Part shown: positions 24,770 through 33,844 of the stretch, in pieces
How the letters are laid out: each line of letters opens with the position of its first letter
Numbering within the stretch: position 1 is the first letter of the stretch
NCBI GenBank assembly: GCA_002716385.1
Contig: PBAX01000027.1
Span: 124,001 to 188,000, forward strand
Direction of reading: 5' to 3'
Origin: Phycisphaerae bacterium
GTDB lineage: Bacteria > Planctomycetota > Phycisphaerae > Phycisphaerales > SM1A02
DNA: 64,000 bases
Notes under the pieces: generated by a model
Seen by the model: only the letters and a program-made list of their open reading frames with translations
The model's database searches: none
What the model was told of the DNA's origin: nothing
Position numbers and translations under genes: made by a program

Positions 24770-25897
24770 TCAGGTACGCATCCAGGCGAATCGGGCCAGT
24801 CCGAGTGGAAGCAGCACGACCAGTGGCACGAATGCGCTGACCATCGGAGACAGCCCGGGTATGGGAACCAGCATGAAGGCCGCAGCGGTTATGTAGAGCG
24901 GCAGGACGACACCGGCGCAGACGACTGATCTCTGGACCAGTCCGACCGGATAGCGATCCAGAAAGAATGGCAGAGCGATCAGCAATATCAGGATATTCAC
25001 GGCGACGATGACGAATCGGCTCCACAGACTTCGCCGCAGGGAATCCGACTCACGTGTCTCCGAACCATCAAGCAACGTGTTGATCTGCGCCACCGACAGC
25101 ATCCCGGCCAATGCACCATGCCGACGCATCAGCAGCAAGCGAGGCGACAAATCCGTCTCGACCGCCTCGATGACCTCCGGTCTTCCTGCACGAGCCACTT
25201 CACCCTCAGGCCGCTCCAACGAGGTCGCGATGCCGTTGTGCAGAATCCATGCTTCCGCATTCTCGTCCCAATCCGCGTGCTCGGCCCGGATTCGACGAAC
25301 CGCCAGGCCATTGGCCGTGCGCTCGATGAAATTGGGTTGAGTGAGTCGCTCGTTGATCGGATCGAAATCCGATGCCTGCAGCAGCCGTCTGCTCGAATCC
25401 ACAGTGATCGGTATGGGGAACGATCGGACACCCGCCTGCCCGGCCTGTTCGTGGGTTCGCAGCAGCAGAGGCGCCATGTGTGGCATCACCAGCTCCTGAT
25501 TCAGAATCTGGATGCAGCCGAGACCGCCGGTGACGACGAGAATCGGGATCGTGATTCTCTGGAGATTCCAGCCACTGGCCAGCAGAGCGACCAGTTCACG
25601 ATGCCGACTCATCTGGGCAATCGTGAAGGCGGTGGCACCGATTACGAGAATCCCCCAAAGCCATGCGTAGAACTGGAAAAGCTGGGGCAGTTGATAGCCA
25701 AGCGCGAGCATGGTTGACGCCATCACTCTCCTGAAACTGCCGGCATCCTCGGGCAGCGATCTGGAGGCCGCCTCGGAAAAAGCGTCGAGATTCAACATGA
25801 CGTCGATGACGACGGCAAAGAGATATAGCAGCAGAAACAGTAGGACGAAGTTCCCGAGCATTCGAATCGCGATGTGTCGATCGATTCTGGTCATCAT
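24770..25897 (-). CDS. LptF/LptG-family permease (LptG-like)
   Basis: This 375-aa inner-membrane protein has the YjgP/YjgQ layout: two helices (FVLLFLLLYLFAVVIDVML, FYAWLWGILVIGATAFTIAQM), the HRELVALLASGWNLQRI coupling helix, a periplasmic domain (about 150-270) and two to three C-terminal helices. With its partner it would pass LPS from the inner membrane to the Lpt bridge. Its ATG follows directly on the partner stop (TGAATG), so translation is coupled. The ATPase LptB is not in the window. Confidence 0.85.
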   Translation of the reverse strand: MMTRIDRHIAIRMLGNFVLLFLLLYLFAVVIDVMLNLDAFSEAASRSLPEDAGSFRRVMASTMLALGYQLPQLFQFYAWLWGILVIGATAFTIAQMSRHRELVALLASGWNLQRITIPILVVTGGLGCIQILNQELVMPHMAPLLLRTHEQAGQAGVRSFPIPITVDSSRRLLQASDFDPINERLTQPNFIERTANGLAVRRIRAEHADWDENAEAWILHNGIATSLERPEGEVARAGRPEVIEAVETDLSPRLLLMRRHGALAGMLSVAQINTLLDGSETRESDSLRRSLWSRFVIVAVNILILLIALPFFLDRYPVGLVQRSVVCAGVVLPLYITAAAFMLVPIPGLSPMVSAFVPLVVLLPLGLARFAWMRT

Positions 25898-27517
25898 TCA
25901 GTTCCTTGAAACTCGTGAATAGATGAACAGGATCATGATGAGCAGGATGCCGTTGCCCGACCAGGAAACGATTGTTCCACTTACGAGATCGTCATCGCGG
26001 ATCATACCGGTGCCACTGGCGATCAAGATCAGATCAAGCAGTGCAGGGAAGAACGCCCAGATGTAGACACCAAGCGGTGGAAGGTTGCGAAGCAGAACCG
26101 CCAGAATCGCACCCAGCATCAGCAGCAGGAGAGCCGTGACCGACAAGGTGGATCGCCTGACGACCTGAGCATCGATCTGACCCAGCAACTCACGGATTCG
26201 GAACTCCACGTATCCGATTCCAGCAGCCACGATTCCCGACTGGGACTGCACCTGACGGGCATAGTTCATGGCCTCCGCCAGAGGCATGTCCCGTGCGAGT
26301 TCCCTAACATCACCCGAGGCGTCCAGTCCGGTTATGACCAGCTTCTCCCGCAGATTTGGACGTAGCGGCACATCAAGCGATTCAACCCGGACATCCCCGA
26401 GTTCGAGTGTGAAACCAGTGTCGCTGCCCAGCATCTCCTGACGATCGAGTCGAACCGTGCCTGCGGTGAACCGACGGCTTGGGAGATCGTCCACGACTTC
26501 GGTGATGACGATGCCGGAACCATCGTCCTTGAGCAGCATCCCGTCGAATGCCTTGTCAGCCTCGATGTCGTATCGCCGGCTGATGGGACCACTCTTGGCG
26601 ATTGAGACGAAGCCTTCGGAAGCCAGTTTTTCGTTGAGCGATCCCGACACCTGGAAATCATTGAGAAACTTGAGCAGCTGAACTCGAGCATCTTCTACGA
26701 GAACGGCACGTTCAGGATGCATTCGGGCATCACTGAGCTCGGTCAGGGTGAGATGCTCGGGATCGCTCCTGTCCGGTCGTGGAATGGGAATCGCATGAGT
26801 GGGCTCGATGCGAGGCGAGCCTCGGAGGCTGTTGGATCTGGCATCCCAGGCAACCGTGTCCTCCATGGCCAGCTTCAGAAGCGAGACTCGATCGAGATGA
26901 TACAGATCGATCACGGCCCCGGCGGCGGTCACGTCACTCGTCGACATGCCCTGTCCATCGATTTTCGACGCCACGACCCTGCGAAGCAGGAACCGCTCGT
27001 CCGCTCCAGTTTCCGGATTCTCGACCTCCTCGAAATCCTCGGCGTAGATCTGCAGTTCGTTGAACTCGAACGGAACACCGCGATCGATCGAGGTCGCGAT
27101 CAACTGCTTGACATCGCCGGCCAACGTCGCCGCCATGAGCCCGAAGAACCTCGGGATGACCGTCTGCGTCAGGATGATCATGATCAGCATGATCGCCAGA
27201 CCCAATCCGAGGACCGGCGCGAAGATGCTTCGATAGCTCATGCCACTGGCCGCCATCGCGAGGATCTCGTTGTCCGTCACGAAGCGGTGCAATGTGAGCG
27301 TGGCGGCAAAGCCCGCCGCAAACGGCAATGCATACTGCAGCATCGGGATCATCGCGAGCCCGACGAACTTGATCGCCTGAGCCGGCGTCAGGATCGTGTC
27401 CCCAGCAAGCGGCTTGATCACAGCCCCGAAGGCAATGATGGTGACCAGAATCGCGGTCGTGAGGAGAACCTGCCGAAGCAGTTCACCGAGGATGTAACGG
27501 TAAAGCCGCCACGGCAT
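25898..27517 (-). CDS. LptF/LptG-family permease (LptF-like), enlarged periplasmic domain
   Basis: The 539-aa protein begins MPWRLYRYILGELLRQVLLTTAILVTII and contains the ASGMSYRSIFAPVLGLGLAIML coupling and membrane segments and three C-terminal helices (LSVTALLLLMLGAILAVLL, YIWAFFPALLDLILIASG, GNGILLIMILFIYSRV). Typical LptF is about 360-390 aa; the extra length is in the region about 155-450 between helices, which would lie in the periplasm. The start is chosen at MPWRLY because GATAAT sits six bases upstream and the earlier frame has no support. It is the first gene of a two-gene operon. Confidence 0.85.
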   Translation of the reverse strand: MPWRLYRYILGELLRQVLLTTAILVTIIAFGAVIKPLAGDTILTPAQAIKFVGLAMIPMLQYALPFAAGFAATLTLHRFVTDNEILAMAASGMSYRSIFAPVLGLGLAIMLIMIILTQTVIPRFFGLMAATLAGDVKQLIATSIDRGVPFEFNELQIYAEDFEEVENPETGADERFLLRRVVASKIDGQGMSTSDVTAAGAVIDLYHLDRVSLLKLAMEDTVAWDARSNSLRGSPRIEPTHAIPIPRPDRSDPEHLTLTELSDARMHPERAVLVEDARVQLLKFLNDFQVSGSLNEKLASEGFVSIAKSGPISRRYDIEADKAFDGMLLKDDGSGIVITEVVDDLPSRRFTAGTVRLDRQEMLGSDTGFTLELGDVRVESLDVPLRPNLREKLVITGLDASGDVRELARDMPLAEAMNYARQVQSQSGIVAAGIGYVEFRIRELLGQIDAQVVRRSTLSVTALLLLMLGAILAVLLRNLPPLGVYIWAFFPALLDLILIASGTGMIRDDDLVSGTIVSWSGNGILLIMILFIYSRVSRN

Positions 27518-27523
27518 CGTTGC

Positions 27524-27529
27524 ATTATC
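27524..27529 (-). promoter_or_regulatory. -10 hexamer of a leaderless start (lptF-like gene)
   Basis: On the minus strand GATAAT is followed by GCAACG and the ATG at 27517. No Shine-Dalgarno sequence is present. Confidence 0.45.
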
Positions 27530-27699
27530 GCCCGTTGGGGCCCTCGAAATCCAACCGGATCCCGATCGGCCCCTTTCAGCCCCCGTTCGGAGGCCCTTCA
27601 GGGCCACTTTTCACTCAGGTCCGGTTGTAGGGACTGAAGGGGTCTGAGAGGGGCTTCGGATCGGCCAATCGGCATGATTTGATTCAGGAAGGTGGTTGG

Positions 27700-28257
27700 A
27701 TGGTCGAAGAAATCGCCCGGGGATGGTGCATCTCCACCATCTGCCACTGGAGCTCAATCTTGACACGCCGCGATTCCTTCAAACCCGGACCAGCACTCGG
27801 GAGAGTCCCTCGCCCCACCCGAAGGGGACTGACACTCTTCGAGTCGTTGATCGCCATAGGACTGCTTGTGGCCACGGTCACCGCGGTCATGTCCGCGTTG
27901 GCGGCTGGCAGACAGCACTCCAATGTTGCCCGACTCTCGATGTCGGCTGGTCTGGCCGTGGAAATGCTCATGGCGCGAGTCACCTCGACGGCCCACACCA
28001 GCGATGGCTGGTTGAATCTTCCCAACTGGCAGGGATACCGGGAAATGCCCGGCGCCATAGAGGCGGGTTCGGGAGTCCGGCTCTCTGACGACTATCAAAG
28101 GCTGGAACTCACCGTCGAACTCGCTGAGAGTCGACACGACATTCCGTCCCTGGCTGTCAGGATCGATGGCCGGGATGTTCAGGTGACGGCCAGAAACGAA
28201 TCGGGAGAGACGCTCGCTCAGATAGTCCGCTTCATTCCGGAGCCATCAACACCATGA
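27700..28257 (+). CDS. Minor pseudopilin, GspI-like
   Basis: The 185-aa protein has a type IV prepilin signal (TRRGLTLFESLIAIGLLVATVTAVMSALAAG) after an unusually long leader of about 43 residues, with Glu at +5. The remainder is a small globular domain. It is first in a four-gene operon with J-, K- and H-like genes, whose order and overlaps match minor pseudopilin clusters of type II secretion or type IV pilus systems. AAGG seven bases before MVEEIAR suggests this start; the TTG of the track or a later codon is possible. Confidence 0.65.
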   Translation: MVEEIARGWCISTICHWSSILTRRDSFKPGPALGRVPRPTRRGLTLFESLIAIGLLVATVTAVMSALAAGRQHSNVARLSMSAGLAVEMLMARVTSTAHTSDGWLNLPNWQGYREMPGAIEAGSGVRLSDDYQRLELTVELAESRHDIPSLAVRIDGRDVQVTARNESGETLAQIVRFIPEPSTP

Positions 28258-28904
28258 AAACAAGAACGAAAAATCGAATTCGAAAACGACGCGGCATGAC
28301 GATCGTCGAGACCGTTCTGGCCATGACCATAACGGCCATGGTCGGTGGTGCGATCTCAACGATGATGGCCGCCGTCAGCGATGAACTCACCACCAATCAG
28401 GGAACACGAAGCAGCCTGATTCGAGCGGGACTCGCACAATCGCGATTGTCCTCCTACATCGCCAGATCACACTGCGTTCTGGATCTTGAACAGACAGCGG
28501 TCACCCTGTGGCTGGAGGACAGTCGAGACGGCAACACGGTTCACGCTACCGAAATACGCTGGATCGTCCTGAACAACGAAACGAATACACTCGAATCGCA
28601 TTTCGTGTGCTTCCCTGATAACTGGTCCGAGGCCGCGAAGCTCCAGGCCGATACCGAATACACCACGGCTTCCAACATCAACTGGAAGATGGTGCTCAAG
28701 TCATTCCAGGATCGGGGGCTCAGCTGTTCGCTTCCACTCGTCGAGGGCATCATCACGATGGAATTCACCGGCAATGAGGTTTCCAGTCTGGACACCACGC
28801 TCGTCGAGACTTCGATGAGCCTGTCCGTGATGGACCAGATCGAACACACGAATACCGCGGAATCCATCCGGGTTCATCAGATTCCAGAGAACATGGAGAA
28901 CTAA
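28254..28904 (+). CDS. Minor pseudopilin, GspJ-like
   Basis: The 216-aa protein carries a basic leader and prepilin helix (RKRRGMTIVETVLAMTITAMVGGAISTMMAAV; Glu at +5) followed by a globular domain of about 170 residues. The size and second position after an I-like gene fit GspJ. The ATG overlaps the stop of the preceding gene (ATGA). Its helix is Met/Thr-rich. Assignment rests on signal, size and order rather than on clear similarity. Confidence 0.6.
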   Translation: MKTRTKNRIRKRRGMTIVETVLAMTITAMVGGAISTMMAAVSDELTTNQGTRSSLIRAGLAQSRLSSYIARSHCVLDLEQTAVTLWLEDSRDGNTVHATEIRWIVLNNETNTLESHFVCFPDNWSEAAKLQADTEYTTASNINWKMVLKSFQDRGLSCSLPLVEGIITMEFTGNEVSSLDTTLVETSMSLSVMDQIEHTNTAESIRVHQIPENMEN

Positions 28905-28909
28905 TCGAC

Positions 28910-30520
28910 TTGATCGGAGTGACACGCATCTCGCCCCCCCACCAGCCTGTCCGTGACCGGCGTGGTGTCGCGCTGCTGCTTGTCCTCATATCCATGGCCA
29001 CCGCGACGACGCTCACGCTGGGATGGCTGGCCAGTCAGGACAATGCGGCTCCCGTGAGCCGGAACATCACACTCGCGGCCCAATCAAGAGCCGTCGCTTC
29101 AAGCGGACTGGAACTGGCCGTCGCCATCATGCAGACCGATTCGGATTGGCGAACCATGCATTCCGGCGGTCGACTGCTCGATGATCATGAAATCGGCCGA
29201 GGTCGGATCGATGTACTGCTGACCGATGTGGCGACAAATCTGCCACCGGTCGCCGGTTCGGACACGATTCACATCCAGGTTACGGCGCGTGTCGAGGACT
29301 TCACCCAATACATCGAGGCGATAGCCTCCGTGGTCAACACCGGTTCATCCAACAATCAGGATGTCAGCGGTTTCGCCGTATGGGTGGGAGATGGACTCGA
29401 GTTGAAGGGCCACTCCTCCATCGGGCGATGGGCCGACGCACCCATGTCGTCACTTGGCCGAAGACTCTTCATCGGTACGGATTCCGAAAGACCCAGCAGC
29501 ATCGACATCGCCTCAAACGCCACGCTGGCGGATGCCACCATCGTGCATTCCGAGGGTGCCTCCCTTGCACTGGTTCGAAACGACGGCATCCCCGGTCTTC
29601 GAATCAGATCCGCCTCCTCCGTCTTCGCCCCCGCCGCATCACCTGCCAGCCTGCCCATGTTCACCGGTGGCGACACCGACAATGGCAACTTCAGGCCTTC
29701 CGGTACGGACTGGTCATCGCATCCCGAATCCATATCACTGGGTTCAGGTGCAACGATCCAGATTCCCAGCGGCGCCAACCTCTCGATGGAATCACTCGAA
29801 GTCCAGAGTCGAACGACACTGGTGATCAGTGGCGACACGACACTGTCGATCCACGGATCATTGCTGGTCGAGAACGCCAGCATCGTCCTGAATCCAGGCG
29901 CCAGTCTCAACCTCGTCTGTGGTGGAGAATTGAAACTGAGGAACGCCTACATCGGTGATGCCGGTGGAGAGGATCTCGGCGAGGATGGAACTCCGTCCTG
30001 GTTCGACGCCTCCAATGTCCAGATCACGACGGCCGGGTACATACCCGAGGACTCCAGACCCTGGCTGATCTCGGGCGATTCGCTCGTCAAGGGAATCATC
30101 GAGGCACCAGAACATCGAATGGTCATACGTGACGACTCGATCGTGGCAGGTCGGGTGGCCGTGGATCATCTCCGTCTGCGTCACCATGCTTCGGTTCTGT
30201 ATGACCATGCGCTGGACAGTGGTCAGGGTGCCACCAAACTCGCCTCGAGCAGTGGCACTAGTGGTCTTGATCGAATCAAGAATCGTCTTCGAGGCCAGTT
30301 CAGAAGATGGCGTGAACGCATGGGCTTCATGGCTGAGGATCCCCCCACCTCCGGCAGCGATGCCATCGCATCAAGATTCGGTCTGGCAGCAGATGACGCC
30401 TGGTGGAATTCACCGAGCGTTCGTGATGTTCCCATCGATCTCCAGCTTCTGGTACATGGTGGAGACACCGACAGCTGGGAAGCCAGTGCGGCGCTCTCCA
30501 GTGCGGAGCCCAAGCAATGA
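28910..30520 (+). CDS. GspK/PilX-like protein with beta-helix (polymer-forming-like) domain
   Basis: The 536-aa protein starts with a prepilin-like membrane segment (RRGVALLLVLISMATATTLTLGWLASQD) lacking the +5 Glu, as GspK does. Residues about 60-170 resemble the PilX/GspK head. From about 280 to 420 short repeats such as GATIQIPSGANLSMESLEVQ and TTLSIHGSLLVENASIVL form what looks like a right-handed beta-helix of the kind fused to PilX-like proteins (DUF7305-like). GspK caps the pseudopilus tip. The frame begins with TTG at 28910; GGAG 12 bases upstream is its only support. It overlaps the H-like gene by four bases. Confidence 0.6.
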   Translation: MIGVTRISPPHQPVRDRRGVALLLVLISMATATTLTLGWLASQDNAAPVSRNITLAAQSRAVASSGLELAVAIMQTDSDWRTMHSGGRLLDDHEIGRGRIDVLLTDVATNLPPVAGSDTIHIQVTARVEDFTQYIEAIASVVNTGSSNNQDVSGFAVWVGDGLELKGHSSIGRWADAPMSSLGRRLFIGTDSERPSSIDIASNATLADATIVHSEGASLALVRNDGIPGLRIRSASSVFAPAASPASLPMFTGGDTDNGNFRPSGTDWSSHPESISLGSGATIQIPSGANLSMESLEVQSRTTLVISGDTTLSIHGSLLVENASIVLNPGASLNLVCGGELKLRNAYIGDAGGEDLGEDGTPSWFDASNVQITTAGYIPEDSRPWLISGDSLVKGIIEAPEHRMVIRDDSIVAGRVAVDHLRLRHHASVLYDHALDSGQGATKLASSSGTSGLDRIKNRLRGQFRRWRERMGFMAEDPPTSGSDAIASRFGLAADDAWWNSPSVRDVPIDLQLLVHGGDTDSWEASAALSSAEPKQ

Positions 30521-31053
30521 ACCGGATGGAGAAGATGGAAATCTCGCTTCTGAGGACTCGTCGCCGAGGCTTCAGCCTCATCGAGCTGGTTCTCGTCATC
30601 GGCATCCTGATGATCATGGCCATGTTCGTCATTCCGATGATCCAGGATGGACGCTCGAGCGGCGTCAAGGCCGCGGCTGGAATCCTGCAATCCGATCTGG
30701 AAAGAGCCCAGGTCATGGCCATGGCTCATCCGGATAGACGAATCGGACTCCAGTTCGATGCCGATGGCGGTGGATGGAAGATCGTCGACGCCGACGCCCC
30801 GTCCACAGCCCTGCTCGACGAGTTCAGTGGTGCGCCTATCTCTATCCGACTCGGTCAGGGCCGGGGACAGGTGGCCGAAGGCGTCGAGGTCCTGACCTCC
30901 GGAGTGGCCGGCAACATGCTCGTGTTCGGAGCCCTCGGTGGACTGGAGATGCCGGGTGATCCCAGGCTTCTCACGCTTCGAAACGAAGCCAACGAGCGAA
31001 CTCTGAGAATCAGCCCCGCAACCGGCTGGATCACGCTGGTCGATCCCGAATGA
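30517..31053 (+). CDS. Minor pseudopilin, GspH-like
   Basis: The 178-aa protein has a prepilin signal RRRGFSLIELVLVIGILMIMAMFVIPMI with Phe at +1 and Glu at +5, then a GspH/FimT-like domain (ILQSDLERAQVMAMAHPDRRIGLQFDADGGGWKIVD). FimT/GspH proteins begin their globular part with this kind of helix and beta sheet. The ATG overlaps the previous stop (ATGA). The operon lacks a major pseudopilin, secretin or ATPase gene in the window. Confidence 0.7.
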   Translation: MNRMEKMEISLLRTRRRGFSLIELVLVIGILMIMAMFVIPMIQDGRSSGVKAAAGILQSDLERAQVMAMAHPDRRIGLQFDADGGGWKIVDADAPSTALLDEFSGAPISIRLGQGRGQVAEGVEVLTSGVAGNMLVFGALGGLEMPGDPRLLTLRNEANERTLRISPATGWITLVDPE

Positions 31054-31195
31054 GCTGATTCGAGCTTGAACCCTCGATCGAACCCTGAAAGATCCGGTGT
31101 GTGCTGACTCGGACTGCTGCAAGAGGGCGTGCGATGTCGCTCCGTGGTCATCCGTATTACCATGAAAGACCAACATCGGATTCTGGATCCACATC

Positions 31196-31960
31196 ATGCC
31201 AATCGCCTTCGTCCGAAATGTCAGCGCCTCCATCAACGACTGCGAACTCACGCATATGGAACACGAGCCGATCGATCTGGAGATCGCTCGTTCGCAGCAT
31301 GACGCCTATGTGCAGGCCCTGAAGGACATGGGCTGCAAGGTGCATGAACTGCCTCAACTCGATCATCAGCCGGATGCCGTCTTCGTCGAGGACACGGCGG
31401 TCGTGGTGCCCGAACTGGCCGTGCTCACGAATCCCGGAGCCGTCAGCCGAAGAGGCGAAGTCGACTCTACGGGGGAATCACTCGCCGAACATCGTGCGAT
31501 CGTTCGCATCTCGGATGCCGGCATACTCGAAGGTGGCGATGTACTCAGGATCGACAAGAAGGTCTACGTGGGCTGCGCGACTCGAACCGACGAAACCGGC
31601 ATAGACGAACTTCGTTCACACCTCAAGCCACACGGGTATGAGGTCATGGCGATTCGACATGGAGCGGCCCTGCATCTCAAGACAGCCTGCACATACCTTG
31701 GCGACGGCGTCCTTCTGCTCAATCCGGATTGGGTCGACATCCATCATTTCGACGGTCTCGAAGCACTCGAGTGCGATCCGGATGAACCATTCGCCTGCAA
31801 TGCCATTCGCATCGGAGACGAGGTCCTGTTCCCCCAGGAATTCGTGAAGACACGAGCACGAATAGAGTCGAGAGGCTTCAAGGTCCGTCCCGTGCCGGCT
31901 TCGGAACTGGCCAAGGCCGAAGGCGGCCTGACCTGCTCGAGCATCATCTTCGACGCATGA
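31196..31960 (+). CDS. Dimethylarginine dimethylaminohydrolase-like enzyme
   Basis: The 254-aa protein fits the DDAH branch of the pentein (guanidino-group modifying) superfamily. It has DAVFVEDTAVVV, GRRGEV-like SRRGEVDST, the catalytic His in HGAALHLKTACTYLGDG (about H160) and the nucleophilic Cys in GGLTCSSI (about C247). It would hydrolyse methylated arginines to citrulline, or a related guanidine. It is cytoplasmic. It stands alone after a 142-bp gap with no operon partner. No Shine-Dalgarno sequence is clear. It is one of two penteins in the window. Confidence 0.88.
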   Translation: MPIAFVRNVSASINDCELTHMEHEPIDLEIARSQHDAYVQALKDMGCKVHELPQLDHQPDAVFVEDTAVVVPELAVLTNPGAVSRRGEVDSTGESLAEHRAIVRISDAGILEGGDVLRIDKKVYVGCATRTDETGIDELRSHLKPHGYEVMAIRHGAALHLKTACTYLGDGVLLLNPDWVDIHHFDGLEALECDPDEPFACNAIRIGDEVLFPQEFVKTRARIESRGFKVRPVPASELAKAEGGLTCSSIIFDA

Positions 31961-31986
31961 TGCCATCAACCGACGAGTGTCATTGA

Positions 31987-32610
31987 TCACGAGGTGCGTT
32001 GGAATCGACCACTTGCCAGGTCGTAGACGCCACCGATGATCTTGACTCGACCAGCGTCGACCGCTTCATGGATGATCTCCGACATGTCCGGAAGACGCTC
32101 GACGCCGTTCCTGACATTGATCTCGATCGCCTCGGAGAGTGCCGTCTCAGCACTGATGTCCTCGATCTCCCTGACTGCGGGCGTGATCTGGGAAATGAGA
32201 TTCGGCAGGGCGCCCGGAAGCGATGTGTTCTCGGCGATCGTCTTGATGGCGGCCGTCACGGCGCCACAGCTGCTGTGTCCCATCACGACGATCAATGGTG
32301 TTCCCAAGGCCAAGATCGCGTACTCCATGCTGGCCACCAGCTCCGAAGTCGGGACGTTTCCGGCGACGGCACAGACGAAGAGATCTCCGATTCCCTGATC
32401 GAAGATGAGTTCAGGCGATGTCCGCGAGTCCGCACATCGAAGCACGATCGCGATGGGACGCTGGACGCCAGCGAGCGCCTCCCGTGTCGTCTTGTGATCA
32501 TGATCGAGCGTCGACCCTGCGACAAAGCGATCGTTGCCCGCCATCAGGATCTCGATGGCGGCATCTGGGGTCGGAATGTCCTGACGTACTCTGGAGTCTG
32601 ATGTGGTCAT
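31987..32610 (-). CDS. Beta-carbonic anhydrase
   Basis: The 207-aa protein has the beta-class zinc ligands: Cys59 with the Asp-Arg dyad in CADSR (D61, R63), and His112/Cys115 in GHSSCGAV. It interconverts CO2 and bicarbonate in the cytoplasm. FVCAVAGN is the usual strand between them. It converges with the DDAH gene, 26 bp between stops. The 117-bp gap before the start, shared with the end of the desaturase gene, shows no clear promoter. Confidence 0.93.
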   Translation of the reverse strand: MTTSDSRVRQDIPTPDAAIEILMAGNDRFVAGSTLDHDHKTTREALAGVQRPIAIVLRCADSRTSPELIFDQGIGDLFVCAVAGNVPTSELVASMEYAILALGTPLIVVMGHSSCGAVTAAIKTIAENTSLPGALPNLISQITPAVREIEDISAETALSEAIEINVRNGVERLPDMSEIIHEAVDAGRVKIIGGVYDLASGRFQRTS

Positions 32611-32727
32611 GGCGATCTCGTCAACCCAGGAATGAAATACCGCCGCCCCCTTGGAAGCATGATGGGAAGCTGACGGGAATCATAATCTCTTGGAGTCTTT
32701 CGACGCGGGTAGAGCACGAGGAATGGT

Positions 32728-33678
32728 TCAGTGACCCTCTTCACGCGTGTGCATGGGGCGTCTGACCTTCTTGGCCAGACCGATCATCTCGAGTAGTCGA
32801 ATCTCCCACCACGTCACATCCAGCTCCCACCAGCGATGCTGATTGGAGGCACTGGCCGGATCATGATGATGATTGTTGTGCCAGCCTTCGCCGACGGTCA
32901 TCAACGCGACCAGCCAGTTGTTGCGACTCTCGTCGGTGGTCTTGTAGTTGGAGTAGCCGAACATGTGGGAGAGCGAGTTCACCGACCAGGTGATGTGCCA
33001 GACCACGACTGTCCTGACAAGGACGCCCCAGACGAACAGGCTCAATCCGAACTGCAGACCGGCCATCGCGGTTCCATCCACCGCCCATCCGATCGCGAAG
33101 CCGATCAGGAAGAAAAGGAAGGCGTGGGCGACGTAGATCCAGACCCACAGGAAGCCCTTTTCCAATCGCATGTAGAACGGATCCCGCAGCACATCGCTGG
33201 CATACTTGCGGTAGGTGTCGATGTTGTGGGTGGCCTTGTTGCGGATGATCAACCAGCCGATGTGGCCCCAGAGGAAGGTGACCAGCGGGCTGTGCGGATC
33301 ATCCTGCTCATCCGAATGCTTGTGGTGGTATCGATGGATCGACACCCACTTGGCCGGCGTATCCTCCATGCAGCACAAGGCCAGAATCACGAAGAATCGC
33401 TCGAGCCAGGTCGGCAACTGGGCGCTTCGATGCGTCAGGATCCTGTGATAGCAGAGATTGATCCCCTGTCCGAAGACATGGATACCCGCGATCATGACGA
33501 TCAGACCAGTCCATGAGAACAGCCAGGGGATGACCGCGGTCAGGGCCAGCAGATGGATGAGACCGATGGCGATCGCATAGGGCCAGATGATCTGCCCGGG
33601 AACGATGGTGTCCGGCAACGCGAGTTGCGGCGGCTTCGGATCGACTGTGGCTTGTATCGTCGGGGGAGGTGAGGCCAT
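32728..33678 (-). CDS. Membrane fatty acid (acyl) desaturase
   Basis: The 316-aa integral membrane di-iron enzyme has the three histidine boxes HRILTH, HRYHHKHSD and HNNHHHDP, and about four membrane helices. It belongs to the delta-9 acyl-CoA/acyl-lipid desaturase family, introducing a double bond into membrane fatty acids with O2. This implies aerobic growth and fluidity control. AAAGGACCTC before the ATG supports the start. It lies upstream of the carbonic anhydrase gene on the same strand, 117 bp apart. Confidence 0.92.
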   Translation of the reverse strand: MASPPPTIQATVDPKPPQLALPDTIVPGQIIWPYAIAIGLIHLLALTAVIPWLFSWTGLIVMIAGIHVFGQGINLCYHRILTHRSAQLPTWLERFFVILALCCMEDTPAKWVSIHRYHHKHSDEQDDPHSPLVTFLWGHIGWLIIRNKATHNIDTYRKYASDVLRDPFYMRLEKGFLWVWIYVAHAFLFFLIGFAIGWAVDGTAMAGLQFGLSLFVWGVLVRTVVVWHITWSVNSLSHMFGYSNYKTTDESRNNWLVALMTVGEGWHNNHHHDPASASNQHRWWELDVTWWEIRLLEMIGLAKKVRRPMHTREEGH

Positions 33679-33844
33679 GAGGTCCTTTCCGGATGATCCG
33701 GGGGTCCCCCATCAGCATCCGTGCCCGTAAAGGGTAGCCGCCCCGGAGACGGGTAGCAAACCTCGAATAAAGAGGGACTTGCGACAATTGGTCATCACCC
33801 GGAATTCGCCTAGCATGCCCGTGTCCAAAGGGAGGTTCGGAGCC

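Noticed and set aside
26717-27637. 306-aa plus-strand ORF antisense to the lptF-like gene
   Set aside because: Low-complexity His/Arg/Asp product without motifs, fully inside a clear membrane-protein gene.
32836-33516. 226-aa plus-strand ORF antisense to the desaturase
   Set aside because: Shadow; the desaturase has all three His boxes.
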